NCBI GenBank assembly: GCA_023369685.1
Contig: SACZ01000003.1
Location: 652,330-716,329, forward strand
DNA: 64,000 nt
DNA from: Prolixibacteraceae bacterium JC049
Lineage (GTDB): Bacteria > Bacteroidota > Bacteroidia > Bacteroidales > Prolixibacteraceae
Reading direction: 5' to 3'
Translations under genes and position numbers: made by a program
Notes under the pieces: generated by a model
The model's input: only the letters and a program-made list of their open reading frames with translations
Databases searched by the model: none
Told to the model about the DNA's origin: nothing
In this document: positions 9,537 through 19,046 of the stretch, in pieces
Numbering within the stretch: position 1 is the first letter of the stretch
Layout of the letters: each line of letters starts with the position of its first letter

Positions 9537-9570
9537 ACAAAAAAACGACTGCAGAAAACTCTACAGTCGT
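9537..9570 (-). terminator. Intrinsic terminator after the GH92 gene
   Basis: On the minus strand the stem ACGACTGTAG with CTGCAGTCGT has a 6-nt loop and is followed by a T run. Confidence 0.85.
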
Positions 9571-9594
9571 TGATTTATATCAGAACGAATTGAT

Positions 9595-11880
9595 TTATTT
9601 CTCGTTACTCATAGAATAAGGGAAGTCGGAAGGTTTTGTTCCGCGCTCTTTATTCGGAGTTTCCGACATTGTGTATTTTACAGTTCCACCATTCATTAAC
9701 TCATCGTAGGTAAAGTAGTTTTTAGTAAATGGAGTACCGTTTAAGCTAGCATCTTTGATATAGATGTTTTTAGCTCCTTGGTTGGCCGCTTCGATAGTAA
9801 ATGTTTTACCATTTTCAAGGTGAAGTTTCACCTCATCGAAGACCGGAGAACCGATAGCATACTCACCACTTCCCGGACATACCGGATACATTCCCATTGC
9901 CGAGAATACATACCATGCAGAAGTTTGTCCGTTATCTTCATCTCCACACAATCCATCAGGAGTAGGAGCGTATAGTTTATCCATTGTTGTGCGAGCCCAT
10001 TTCTGTGCTTTCCATGGTTGTCCTGCCCAGTTGTATAGATAAATAGCATGCTGAATAGGCTGGTTGCCATGAGCATATTGTCCCATTCCACAAAGTTCCA
10101 TCTCTAAAATTTCGTGGATTTTGTGTCCATAGTAATCCCAGGTTGCTTTTGCTGGAGTAGAGAAGATAGCATCCATTTTTTCTAAGAACTTATCTTGTCC
10201 GCCCATTAGGTCGATTAATCCTTGTGGGTCCTGGAAAACAGACCACGTGTAATGCCATGAGCTACCTTCGGTAAATACACCTCCCCAAGCAAATTCATCG
10301 AAGTTTTCCAGCCATTCTCCATTGGCTTTTTTACCACGCATGAACTTAACATCTTTGTCGAATAAGTTATGGTAGTTTTGCGCACGCTTCTTAAAGCGAT
10401 CGATCTCTTCCTGAGGACGGTTAAGAGCAATTGCCAATTTCCAGATACAGTAATCGGCATAAGCATATTCTAATGTGCGGGCTGCACTTTCATTGATTTT
10501 AATGTCGCAAGGAACATAACCCAGCTTATTGTATTCTTTGGCTCCGGCACGACCTACCGATGCAAGAGGTCCAGGATTGTTACTATTTTTAATAATAGCT
10601 TCGTAAAGTGTGTTGATATCGTATCCTCTGATTCCTCGCAAATATGAGTCGGCAATTAGTGATGCCGAGTTAGAACCAATCATACATGAACGGTGACCAG
10701 GGCTAGCCCATTCTGGCAACCAACCACTTTCTTTGTATGTGTTGGCCAAGCCTTCCATGATTTGAGCATTCAAATCGCGGTACATAACAGTGAAGAATGG
10801 GAATACTGCACGGAAAGTATCCCAGAAACCATTGTCAGTATACATGTAACCAGGTAGTACTTCTCCATTGTAAGGACTGTAGTGAACAATTTTATTATTG
10901 GCATCCACTTCCCATAATGTTCTAGGGAATAACATGGTGCGGTACAACGAAGTGTAAAAGTTACGTTTCTCTTTGTCTGTTCCGCCTTTTACCTGAATTC
11001 TGTTCAACTCTTTATTCCATTTAGCTTGTGCGGCATCTTTAATCTGAGCAAAGTTTTTATCGCCAATCTCGCGTGATAAGTTAAGCTGAGCCTGCTCTAA
11101 ACTAATGAATGATGATGCCACTTTTGCAACTACTAATTTTGTTCCAGCAGCAAACTCTACATAAGCACCGCAATGTTCATTTGTGGCTTCTGCATCGTTG
11201 GCTTTAATTCCATCTTTTGTCCATGTACCATAGCTTTTGAATGGTTGGTCGAACTTGAAAATGAAATAGTTCTTAAAGTTTTCAGGAACTCCACCATTGT
11301 TATTGCTTACATAACCTGTAATGGTATTGTTTTTAGTATCAATCTTAACATGATTGCCACGTGCATTTCCATCTAAAACCAAATAAGGCTTTTTACCTTC
11401 GGCATAGGTAATATTAAAAATGGCAGCACGTTCTGTTGGAGTTACCTCCATTGATGTTCCATTTTCCAAAGCTACTTTGTAGTAGTGAGCTTGAGAAATT
11501 TCTTTGTCATGCGAAAATTTTACCTGACGTTCTTCTTCCAACACTTTTAATTCATCAGTAACCGGAAGAATGGTAAAACTAGCGTAGTTTCCAATCCAGG
11601 GACTAGGCTGATGACACTGTTGAATTCCTCTGAAATGGTCTGCTTTATATTGATAAAGCCATCCGCTCCATCCACCAGTTTGTGGAGTCCAGAAATTCAT
11701 TCCCCAAGGTACAGCTGTAGCCGGGTAAGTGTTTCCGGTTGATAGTTTGTAGTCAGAATCACTACCTACCAGCGGGTTAATAAACTGAACAAGGTCTTCT
11801 TGCTGAACAACGACCTCCTTCTTTTGACATGAAGTGGCAATAAAAAGTATTGCCAGAATAGCGAAAAATACGTTTTTCAT
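9595..11880 (-). CDS. GH92 family alpha-mannosidase lipoprotein
   Basis: Product of 761 aa with a lipobox at Cys18 (LFIATSC). The N-terminal beta domain opens with FINPLVGSDSDYKLSTGNTY and AVPWGMNFWTPQTGG, and the C-terminal (alpha/alpha)6 barrel holds NGFWDTFRAVFP, GWLPEWASPGHRSCMIGSN and MGQYAHGNQPIQHAIYLYN. These are hallmark segments of GH92, a family of calcium-dependent exo-acting, inverting alpha-mannosidases, mostly alpha-1,2. Length is typical. The lipoprotein anchor places it in the periplasm or on the surface, where it would trim N-glycan or mannan side chains. The gene has its own terminator and no SusCD partner here. Confidence 0.95.
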   Translation of the reverse strand: MKNVFFAILAILFIATSCQKKEVVVQQEDLVQFINPLVGSDSDYKLSTGNTYPATAVPWGMNFWTPQTGGWSGWLYQYKADHFRGIQQCHQPSPWIGNYASFTILPVTDELKVLEEERQVKFSHDKEISQAHYYKVALENGTSMEVTPTERAAIFNITYAEGKKPYLVLDGNARGNHVKIDTKNNTITGYVSNNNGGVPENFKNYFIFKFDQPFKSYGTWTKDGIKANDAEATNEHCGAYVEFAAGTKLVVAKVASSFISLEQAQLNLSREIGDKNFAQIKDAAQAKWNKELNRIQVKGGTDKEKRNFYTSLYRTMLFPRTLWEVDANNKIVHYSPYNGEVLPGYMYTDNGFWDTFRAVFPFFTVMYRDLNAQIMEGLANTYKESGWLPEWASPGHRSCMIGSNSASLIADSYLRGIRGYDINTLYEAIIKNSNNPGPLASVGRAGAKEYNKLGYVPCDIKINESAARTLEYAYADYCIWKLAIALNRPQEEIDRFKKRAQNYHNLFDKDVKFMRGKKANGEWLENFDEFAWGGVFTEGSSWHYTWSVFQDPQGLIDLMGGQDKFLEKMDAIFSTPAKATWDYYGHKIHEILEMELCGMGQYAHGNQPIQHAIYLYNWAGQPWKAQKWARTTMDKLYAPTPDGLCGDEDNGQTSAWYVFSAMGMYPVCPGSGEYAIGSPVFDEVKLHLENGKTFTIEAANQGAKNIYIKDASLNGTPFTKNYFTYDELMNGGTVKYTMSETPNKERGTKPSDFPYSMSNEK

Positions 11881-11984
11881 ACTATCTGTAATTTGGTTGT
11901 GGTATTATGATGCGAATATAAAGCATAACGAACGAATAGGCAATATCTGGCACAATAACAATTTCAATATTGAAACAGAAAGTA

Positions 11985-12019
11985 TATAAAAAAGTTAAGG
12001 CCACCCAATGGGCAGCCTT
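11985..12019 (-). terminator. Intrinsic terminator after the glutamine synthetase-like gene
   Basis: A 10-bp stem (AAGGCTGCCC with GGGTGGCCTT on the minus strand, two G-U pairs) with a 3-nt loop, followed by a T-rich stretch on the minus strand. Confidence 0.8.
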
Positions 12020-12077
12020 TGTTTAAATTTAGTAAGGTTTATCACCTAAATTATATTAGTACGAACCATGAGTAATC

Positions 12078-13583
12078 TTACTGACAGTGGATGAAGCGCA
12101 ATACTAATTCGCGTAACTCCTCCTCTTTTCCATACAAGCGTTCGCTTAGATCCTTATCGTCGTAAGCTTTTAGTGTTTTAATTGTATGGTCTATTACTGG
12201 TTTTGGAAATATTCCGTTGGCTTCAAATGCTGTTCGCATAGCTTCCAATGCATCGGCCGAATCGAAACATGATGCTGGTAATTGCTTCAGTCGCATTTGT
12301 TGCTCTTTATTTTCTTTTAGGAAGATATTCCCATCCACATAAAGCGCATTGGCTTTCTCCAAGGCTTTTTCATCTTTCAAACCATGAAGTGATGCCATTA
12401 TTAGTCCGGCTAAAGTCAAGTGAATTTGAGCGCTACCATCCGGAGCTCTGAATTCAACAGTCTGCTTTTGCACTTCTTCCAATGGCTGTGGCAAGATAGT
12501 TGGATTGGCATCGGCTACCATATTCTTTTGTGTTGTCCATCCAAGTGGCACACGTACCAATGCCGAGCGGTTTCTATCTCCCCAACAAATATTAGTAGGA
12601 GCTTCCTGGTGAGGAACCAAACGTAAGTATGAAGTAGGAATAGTATTTCCAAATGCAGTTAATGCTGCAGAGAAGTCTAGGATTCCTGAAATCATTCTTT
12701 TTGAAACATCACTTAGTTGATTGTTCTCAAGCATGATGTTTTTGCCGTCTTTTTCCAATAACATGTGGAAATGTAATCCACTACCTGCTTTACCAACAGT
12801 GATTTTAGGAGCAAAACTGATCTCTACTTGTTGCTCTTCAGCTAGCATACGCAATACCCACTTAGCAATGATCAACTGATCGGCTGCATCTTGAGGATCG
12901 CATGGTAAGAATTCAATTTCATGTTGTTCGAAATCTTCTTCCCCTTTGCTAAAATTACCTACTTCACTATGGCCATATTTTACCTTACATCCGCACTGTG
13001 CTACCAGTTGTAGTGCCTCTTTTCGCATTCCTTCGAACTTAGCAAAAGGCTCCGATTCGTGGTAACCTTTTTGGTCGCTAGCCGGGAAAATACTTTTGGC
13101 TTTAGAATTTACATAGTACTCTAATTCACCTAAAGCTTTAAAAGTATAGCCTGTCTCTTGTTGGAAAAGAGTATTGGCTTTTTTCAATATGTTTTCCGGA
13201 CTACTGGCTAAAGCTTCTCCTTGATGATTGTAAAATGCGCAAAGTATTTCTAATGAAGGTTCTTCGTTAAATGGATTGAGAAAGGCGGTGCGGTAACGAG
13301 GAATAACATATAGATCGCTGGAACCGGCTTCCATAAAAGAAAACAAACTTGATCCATCTACACGTTCTCCAAACGATAATATATCGTTTAAATGGGCACT
13401 GCTACTTATTACAAAGTTTAATGTCTTTAAGCGCCCGTCCTCAGCCACATATCTAAAATTGAGCGATTTAATCTCATGATGCTCGATAAATCGGATGATA
13501 TCGTCCTTGGTAAAGTCGCAAGGCGATTTTTGAATGAATTGTACCAACGGATTGGGGTTCATTGCTATTTCAGATATCTTCAT
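12078..13583 (-). CDS. Divergent glutamine synthetase family protein (type I-like)
   Basis: Product of 501 aa with the beta-grasp N-terminal domain (about 20-115) and the catalytic domain. Metal and substrate motifs are recognisable: GELEYYV (152-158), HEIEFLP (221-227), GSGLHFHMLL (268-277, His271), NRSALVRVP and VEFRAPDGSAQIHLTLAG. In typical GSI the last motif reads EFRxPDPSANPYLA, so the segment after PD has changed to GSAQIHL. The adenylylation loop of enteric GSI is not obvious. It may make glutamine or another gamma-glutamyl amide; I would not call it glnA. Monocistronic with its own terminator. ATG at 13583 is used, with a second ATG six codons downstream. Confidence 0.82.
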   Translation of the reverse strand: MKISEIAMNPNPLVQFIQKSPCDFTKDDIIRFIEHHEIKSLNFRYVAEDGRLKTLNFVISSSAHLNDILSFGERVDGSSLFSFMEAGSSDLYVIPRYRTAFLNPFNEEPSLEILCAFYNHQGEALASSPENILKKANTLFQQETGYTFKALGELEYYVNSKAKSIFPASDQKGYHESEPFAKFEGMRKEALQLVAQCGCKVKYGHSEVGNFSKGEEDFEQHEIEFLPCDPQDAADQLIIAKWVLRMLAEEQQVEISFAPKITVGKAGSGLHFHMLLEKDGKNIMLENNQLSDVSKRMISGILDFSAALTAFGNTIPTSYLRLVPHQEAPTNICWGDRNRSALVRVPLGWTTQKNMVADANPTILPQPLEEVQKQTVEFRAPDGSAQIHLTLAGLIMASLHGLKDEKALEKANALYVDGNIFLKENKEQQMRLKQLPASCFDSADALEAMRTAFEANGIFPKPVIDHTIKTLKAYDDKDLSERLYGKEEELRELVLRFIHCQ

Positions 13584-14068
13584 CGTAATTTGTTTAGTTT
13601 TAATAACGTGGGCAAGCTAGTAGTTATGGAAAGCAAAAATATTGATGAAGGTCAGTAGAAAATATGTTTTGTAATTGGTTTTGTGATGTTACCAGATAAC
13701 AGATTGTAAGCTGTTGAATAATGGGAGAAGAGAGATTGATATGTAATGGGGTGTTAGTGAGTGATTGAAGGGCTGTTGTGTGAAGTCGCTTTTTAGATTC
13801 ATTTCGAATGACATTTAGCTTTTTTAATAAAACACAGAGGACAGAGTAAGGCAACTGTTTTAGAACCATTTTTTCTAATTGACTGAACACCTGAGAGTCT
13901 GGAAAAACGAATATAACTATGTGTTCTGTAACATAGCAACCTTTTAATCTTAAGGTTGTTTATCAAACATATTCTTTACGAAACCACCTGTTTTAAAGGT
14001 ATTCCAACAAGAATGAATGCTGAAAACAAATCAGAAATAAAATACATTACCAATTAAAACGAATTACT
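13584..14068. other. Intergenic region with no gene seen
   Basis: This 485-bp gap separates two divergent genes and must contain both promoters. An 88-codon frame on the minus strand at 13624-13890 is rich in Leu/Lys without domain or signal features and overlaps the expected promoter, so I do not call it. I found no clear promoter match, RNA structure or repeat. Confidence 0.5.
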
Positions 14069-15202
14069 ATGAAAATTCATGAGTATCAAGCCAAAGAACT
14101 GTTTGCCCAGTACGACATTCCCATTAACGAAGGCAAAGTATGTTATACGGTTGATGAGGTGATAGAAACATATAAGTCCTACAACATGTTGACTGTGGTA
14201 AAAGCACAGGTACACGTTGGTGGACGAGGAAAAGCAGGTGGCGTAAAGCTGGCTAACACCTTAGAAAAAGCCACAACAGCAGCTAATAATATTCTGGGAA
14301 TGGATATTAAAGGGCATAAAGTAGAGAAGGTATTAGTAGCCAAAGCTGCTGATATTGAGAAAGAATATTACGTAGGTTATATTAATGACCGAAATACAAA
14401 ATCGGCCATTTTAATGGTAAGTAAAGAAGGGGGAGTAGATATCGAGCAGGTTGCTGCTGAAACTCCTGAAAAGATTTTCCGTTACGCAATAGATCCGGCG
14501 ATGGGAATGCCCGATTATTTAGCGCGCGAAATTGCATTCAAATTATTCGACGATATTAAACATGTTCGTCAAGCAGCAGTTATTTTCCAGAAACTGTATA
14601 AATTGTATGTAGAGAAAGATGCGACATTGGCTGAGATAAACCCAATGATTCTTACTCCCGATGAGAAAGTACTGGCTATTGATGCAAAGATGACTTTCGA
14701 TGACAATGCACTTTACCGCCATCCTGAAATTGAGGAACTACGTGAAGCTGATGAAAACGAGAAAATCGAGCTATTTGCCAAGTCGAAAGGTTTCAGTTTC
14801 GTAAAACTAGATGGCGATATTGGCTGCATGGTAAATGGAGCTGGATTAGCTATGGCAACAATGGATATGATTAAGTTATATGGTGGTGAACCGGCTAACT
14901 TCTTAGACATTGGAGGTAGTTCAAATCCTCAAAAAGTAGTCGATGCAATGAATCTGCTGCTCGAAGATAAAAATGTGAAAGTGGTGATGATTAACATCTT
15001 TGGAGGTATCACCCGTTGCGACGATGTGGCTCGAGGATTGATCACTGCCATGGAGCAAATTAAAACCGATATTCCGGTGGTGGTACGCTTAACGGGTACT
15101 AACGATAAAGAGGGACAAGCCATATTGCGAGGAACCGACTTCCATGCAGTAGAAACCATGAGTGAAGCGGCACAGAAAGCCATTGAACTTACCCAATCGT
15201 AA
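14069..15202 (+). CDS. sucC: Succinyl-CoA synthetase (ADP/GDP-forming) beta subunit
   Basis: Product of 377 aa, near the usual 385-400. It has the N-terminal ATP-grasp fold (MKIHEYQAKELFAQYDIP; KAQVHVGGRGKAGGVK) and the C-terminal ligase domain with GGSSNPQKVVDAMNLLL and NIFGGITRCDDVARG. Together with the alpha subunit it interconverts succinyl-CoA and succinate with phosphorylation of ADP or GDP. The partner sucD begins 30 nt downstream, so the pair is an operon. In fermentative Bacteroidota this enzyme can run in either direction in the succinate branch. Confidence 0.96.
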   Translation: MKIHEYQAKELFAQYDIPINEGKVCYTVDEVIETYKSYNMLTVVKAQVHVGGRGKAGGVKLANTLEKATTAANNILGMDIKGHKVEKVLVAKAADIEKEYYVGYINDRNTKSAILMVSKEGGVDIEQVAAETPEKIFRYAIDPAMGMPDYLAREIAFKLFDDIKHVRQAAVIFQKLYKLYVEKDATLAEINPMILTPDEKVLAIDAKMTFDDNALYRHPEIEELREADENEKIELFAKSKGFSFVKLDGDIGCMVNGAGLAMATMDMIKLYGGEPANFLDIGGSSNPQKVVDAMNLLLEDKNVKVVMINIFGGITRCDDVARGLITAMEQIKTDIPVVVRLTGTNDKEGQAILRGTDFHAVETMSEAAQKAIELTQS

Positions 15203-15231
15203 TCCTATGTCGAATTTTAAAAACATGAGCC

Positions 15232-16101
15232 ATGAGCATTCTAATTAATAAAGAAACCAAATTAATAGTACAGGGAATTACTGGGCGTGATGGTAGTTTT
15301 CATGCCACAAGAATGAAAGCCGAAGGGACCAATGTGGTAGGAGGGGTTTCTCCTGGTAAGGGGGGACAAAACATCGAGGGAATTCCTGTTTTCAATACAG
15401 TAAAAGATGCTGTTGAAGCAACTGGTGCCGATACGTCTATCATTTTTGTTCCAGCCGGATTTGCCAAAGATGCAATGATGGAAGCAGCCGATGCTGGTTT
15501 GAAGTTGGTGATTACCATTACCGAGGGAGTTCCTACTGCCGATGTTATTGCCGCATTACCATCTTTACAAAAAAGTGGTACAAAAATGATTGGACCTAAC
15601 TGTCCGGGACTTATCTCTCCGGGGCAATCAATGATTGGTATCATGCCACCTAATATTTTTTCAGAAGGAAATGTGGGACTAATTAGTAGAAGTGGTACAC
15701 TTACCTACGAGGTGGTTAACCACTTGACAAAAAATGGCATGGGGCAAACTACATGTGTTGGTATTGGTGGTGACCCAGTAGCAGGATTGTATTTTATCGA
15801 CTTGTTAGAGATGTATGAAAATGATCCGGATACTGAAGCTATAGTCGTAATAGGTGAAATTGGTGGCGATGCCGAGGAGCGTACTGCTGCTTATATCAAG
15901 GAGCATATTACTAAGCCAGTAGTTGCATTTATTGCGGGACAAACAGCGCCTCCGGGTAAGCAAATGGGACATGCCGGAGCCATTATTTCATCAGGTTCAG
16001 GAACCGCCGAAGAGAAAATTGCTGCTTTCCAGGCCGCAGGCGTTGATGTTGCTAAGGAGCCGGGTGAAATTCCAGCTTTACTTAAAAAGAGAATGAACTA
16101 A
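15232..16101 (+). CDS. sucD: Succinyl-CoA synthetase alpha subunit
   Basis: Product of 289 aa. The N-terminal CoA-binding Rossmann domain is clear ([20 protein letters not shown]), as is [12 protein letters not shown] near 121-132. GHAGAI near 246-251 contains the His247 that carries the phosphate in this family. Length is normal. It follows sucC with a 29-nt gap and ends before a strong terminator, so the sucCD operon has two genes. Confidence 0.97.
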   Translation: MSILINKETKLIVQGITGRDGSFHATRMKAEGTNVVGGVSPGKGGQNIEGIPVFNTVKDAVEATGADTSIIFVPAGFAKDAMMEAADAGLKLVITITEGVPTADVIAALPSLQKSGTKMIGPNCPGLISPGQSMIGIMPPNIFSEGNVGLISRSGTLTYEVVNHLTKNGMGQTTCVGIGGDPVAGLYFIDLLEMYENDPDTEAIVVIGEIGGDAEERTAAYIKEHITKPVVAFIAGQTAPPGKQMGHAGAIISSGSGTAEEKIAAFQAAGVDVAKEPGEIPALLKKRMN

Positions 16102-16133
16102 AGGGGGAATAGATAGTTAATCAATAGTTGGTA

Positions 16134-16170
16134 TATCCTGCTGTCACTTTTGTGGCATGCAGGATTTTTT
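16134..16170 (+). terminator. Intrinsic terminator of sucCD
   Basis: Stem ATCCTGC with GCAGGAT plus an inner GTCAC/GTGGC pairing, followed by six T. Confidence 0.85.
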
Positions 16171-16337
16171 ATTTGTGGGAGGAGTTTGTGAAAATTCAGG
16201 ATAAACTTTTATTCTGAAAATAAATGAATGTATAAGCTGTTTTAATGTTTTTGATTTAGATCAAAGGATGAAAATAAGCGATAGCCGTATATTTGCAATG
16301 TCGATTTAGATATCGGTTAAATTCATAGAAGATTGAT

Positions 16338-16362
16338 TGTGCGGAGTAATTTATTCCGCACA
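16338..16362 (+). promoter_or_regulatory. Short leader hairpin before the radical SAM gene
   Basis: TGTGCGGA (16338-16345) and TCCGCACA (16355-16362) are perfect inverted repeats with a 9-nt AT-rich loop, ending 16 nt before the chosen ATG. No T run follows, so it is not a terminator. It could be an operator or a structure that affects translation. Confidence 0.4.
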
Positions 16363-16378
16363 TTTAAAAAGACAGAAT

Positions 16379-17596
16379 ATGAAAGTTTATTTAATTAAAG
16401 CTTCTTCGGGAAGCGAATATTCGAAATATAAAGCAGAAACAGGTGGACCTCCTCAGAATATATTTTCTGCGGCAGCGGCTACACCTGAATACATAGATAT
16501 TGAGATGACTGATGAAACAATTGGAATGAAAACCAATTTTCGGTCGAAAGCGGATGTGGTAGCTATCTTTATGTCAACACCAGATGCTTTGAGAGCTTAT
16601 GAAATAGCTGATAAGTTCAGAGCAAAAGGTAAAGCTGTTGTGCTGGGTGGTTTGCATACGCACTTTATGCAAGATGAAGCTAAAACACATGCGGATAGTT
16701 TACTGATAGGCGAGGTGGAAGAAATTTGGGAAGAGCTATTGAATGATTTCCAGAATGGTACATTAAAAGTCAAGTATCAGCGAAAAACACCTTTCGATTT
16801 GGCGAAATTAAAACCATATCCAACTCATTTGATACCAGTGAGCAAGTACAATTATACTTGGTCAGTTGTTGTATCTAGAGGTTGTCCGTTTAAATGTGAT
16901 TTCTGTTTAGTACATCAGTTTTTTCCAAAATACCAGCTGCGTTCTATCGATACAATTGTAGATGAAGTAAAAGCATTGAAGCGATTAGGTGTTGAGTGGG
17001 TGGAGTTGCATTCAGATAACCTGACTCAGGATAGAACTTATGCCATAAAGTTATTTGAAGCGTTAGCTCCATTGAAAATGAATTTCTATGGCGAGACAAC
17101 AATCTTAATTGCAAAGGACGAAGAGTTGTTGGCTGCAGCAAAAAAAGCAGGATTGAAAGCTTTACTGTTCGGTATTGAAACACCTTCGGAAGAGGCTTTG
17201 AAAGGGCAAGGAAAAGCTTTTGTGAAGCCTAAAGAAATAAAAGAATATGTAAAGACAGTTAAATCGTATGGAATTGAAGTTTGGGGCGATTTTTTGTTCG
17301 GGTTCGATGAGCATGATAGTGAGATCTTCCAGGAAACATTAGATTTCGTGAAACTGATTAATGTGGACCGTGTATTTCCTCATCTGATGATTCCATTTCC
17401 TGGTTCGGATACTTATAAACGCCTGGAGAGTGAAGGTCGTATCCTGACTAAAGATTGGTCGAAGTATGATGGAGGATATGCAGTATATCAGCCTGGAAAA
17501 TTAACACCAGAGGACTTAGAGGCAGGACTATATTGGTTCTGGGAAAAACAGACAAGTATCTGGGAAGCATTAAAAAATACTTTTAAATGGAAATAA
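16379..17596 (+). CDS. B12-binding-type radical SAM protein
   Basis: Product of 405 aa from ATG at 16379; the frame is open further upstream but only from a TTG inside a hairpin. The N-terminal 130 residues look like a cobalamin-binding-type Rossmann domain (VVAIFMSTPDALRAYEIA, GKAVVLGGLHTHF, ADSLLIGEVEEIW). The radical SAM cluster is CPFKCDFC with Cys169, Cys173 and Cys176. AHxxxHG of the strict B12 site is not seen, so cobalamin binding is uncertain. A TIM-barrel core follows to about 330. The overall architecture resembles the B12-binding/radical SAM methyltransferase-like family; the substrate is unknown. It is separated from the next genes by a terminator. Confidence 0.85.
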   Translation: MKVYLIKASSGSEYSKYKAETGGPPQNIFSAAAATPEYIDIEMTDETIGMKTNFRSKADVVAIFMSTPDALRAYEIADKFRAKGKAVVLGGLHTHFMQDEAKTHADSLLIGEVEEIWEELLNDFQNGTLKVKYQRKTPFDLAKLKPYPTHLIPVSKYNYTWSVVVSRGCPFKCDFCLVHQFFPKYQLRSIDTIVDEVKALKRLGVEWVELHSDNLTQDRTYAIKLFEALAPLKMNFYGETTILIAKDEELLAAAKKAGLKALLFGIETPSEEALKGQGKAFVKPKEIKEYVKTVKSYGIEVWGDFLFGFDEHDSEIFQETLDFVKLINVDRVFPHLMIPFPGSDTYKRLESEGRILTKDWSKYDGGYAVYQPGKLTPEDLEAGLYWFWEKQTSIWEALKNTFKWK

Positions 17597-17699
17597 CTTA
17601 ATTGTTTTAAGTTGTTGAATCACAATTGTTAAAGTCTTGTTTTGTGTGGTGCGTTATAAATGAGTTCTTTACTAAGAATTCTGGTGTGTTCATACATTA

Positions 17700-17741
17700 A
17701 AAGAGGCACTTCACTAAAATAATTATTGCCTCTTCTCTTTT
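17700..17741 (+). terminator. Intrinsic terminator after the radical SAM gene
   Basis: Stem AAGAGGCA with TGCCTCTT, an 18-nt loop and a T-rich tail. It separates the radical SAM gene from the decarboxylase-dipeptidase unit. Confidence 0.65.
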
Positions 17742-17792
17742 CTGTTGATATTTGATAGAGATCCATCATTCCCTGGATTGATCTTACTGTAA

Positions 17793-19037
17793 ATGCCTAA
17801 TATCATATCAATGGAAACTGTTACTGTAAAAAAAATGCATCGCTTGGGGCACTGGTTGCCTCAAGACAGAGGTGTGCTTTCTGTATTTGCGCAGCGAATA
17901 GCAGAGCATATTGCAGATGAAAGCCCTAAACTCAACCCAGAGGTTGCTAAGCTAGAGGCTTTAATCAATAGTGATCCTTTCTTGAGAATGAACCTGATCT
18001 TAGCTATTAATCAAGCTAAAAATGCAGGTCATTCTTTACCTTATTCAAATATTCCTGAATTAATATCACTAGTTAATGGAGTTTTGACTATGGCTCCATC
18101 TTTCAGTCATTCTGAATTAGTAGGCTGTCCACTTAATGCTATTCTGGATTGGATTATGTGTGTGCCAGCGGGATATGAATTTTTTCGTTCAAGGCAACTC
18201 AATCGTCAATTGAAGTTAGTGTTGAATGAATGGAAAAAGTTTCTGGATAGTGCTGACTCTGGCGTGTATTTAAACTCAGAATCCCCCAAGGGGTGGTTTT
18301 GTGAACAAGCACGTGAAACCATTCATCTAGATGAGTTTATATACGACGAATCGAAACCATTTTACGGTTTTACTTCATGGAATGATTTTTTTACCCGTCA
18401 CTTTAAAGCGGGAATGCGTCCGATTTCTGAGCCGGATAATAATGGAGTAATTATTAGTGCTTGCGAAGCAACTCCATATCGAATAGAGCCTAATGCAAAA
18501 CTGAAAGATCGGTTTTGGATGAAAGGACAACCTTATTCATTACAAGATATTTTTACTGCCGAAAAACTGGACTTAGCCCAAAATTTTGAAAATGGAAGTG
18601 TTTATCAGGCTTTTTTGAGTGCTTACAATTATCATCGTTGGCATGCTCCAATTTCTGGGACAATTGTTGACGTTTATTCTGTAGATGGAACTTATTATTC
18701 TGAAGCTGAATCGGCAGGAGCTGATCCTGCAGGTCCTAATGATTCTCAAGGATACTTAACTGCGGTAGCTGCTCGTATGATTATTATTATTGAAAGCGAT
18801 GATGAAAAGATTGGCAAAGTAGCCTGTGTGTTTGTAGGAATGGCCGAAGTGTCGTCCTGCATAAGTTCCGTGAAAACTGGGGAACATGTTGTGAAAGGCC
18901 AGGAGCTGGGCTATTTTCAGTTTGGAGGCTCTACTCATTGTCTCATATTTCAGAAAGATGTAATTGACTTCTTTACAGTAAAAGCGTTTTCTGGAGAGAT
19001 CGTGAAATTAAATTCTGCAATTGCCTTAACCCGATAA
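17793..19037 (+). CDS. PSD-family pyruvoyl decarboxylase with PSDC N-terminal domain (tryptophan-decarboxylase-like)
   Basis: Product of 414 aa without membrane segments. The N-terminal 180 residues (MHRLGHWLPQDRG, then helices) match the PSDC-associated domain (PF12588). The C-terminal part is a phosphatidylserine decarboxylase-like fold: FYGFTSWNDFFTRHF (190-204), VYQAFLSAYNYHRWHAPISG (270-289) and FGGSTHC (377-383). Self-cleavage between Gly379 and Ser380 would give the pyruvoyl group, leaving a short alpha chain of 35 residues. The same layout occurs in the fungal L-tryptophan decarboxylase PsiD and in bacterial aromatic amino acid decarboxylases of this family, and membrane-bound PSDs lack the N-terminal domain. 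A soluble amino acid decarboxylase is therefore more likely than a phospholipid enzyme. A C69 dipeptidase gene starts 10 nt downstream. Confidence 0.82.
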   Translation: MPNIISMETVTVKKMHRLGHWLPQDRGVLSVFAQRIAEHIADESPKLNPEVAKLEALINSDPFLRMNLILAINQAKNAGHSLPYSNIPELISLVNGVLTMAPSFSHSELVGCPLNAILDWIMCVPAGYEFFRSRQLNRQLKLVLNEWKKFLDSADSGVYLNSESPKGWFCEQARETIHLDEFIYDESKPFYGFTSWNDFFTRHFKAGMRPISEPDNNGVIISACEATPYRIEPNAKLKDRFWMKGQPYSLQDIFTAEKLDLAQNFENGSVYQAFLSAYNYHRWHAPISGTIVDVYSVDGTYYSEAESAGADPAGPNDSQGYLTAVAARMIIIIESDDEKIGKVACVFVGMAEVSSCISSVKTGEHVVKGQELGYFQFGGSTHCLIFQKDVIDFFTVKAFSGEIVKLNSAIALTR

Positions 19038-19046
19038 TAAAGCTGT

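Noticed and set aside
13624-13890. 88-codon frame on the minus strand upstream of sucC
   Set aside because: No domain, no signal peptide, basic and Leu-rich low-complexity content, overlaps the region that must hold the promoters of the two divergent genes.
15300-15644. 114-codon frame on the minus strand inside sucD
   Set aside because: Shadow of sucD; proline- and serine-rich composition without domain; sucD is a clear gene on the plus strand.
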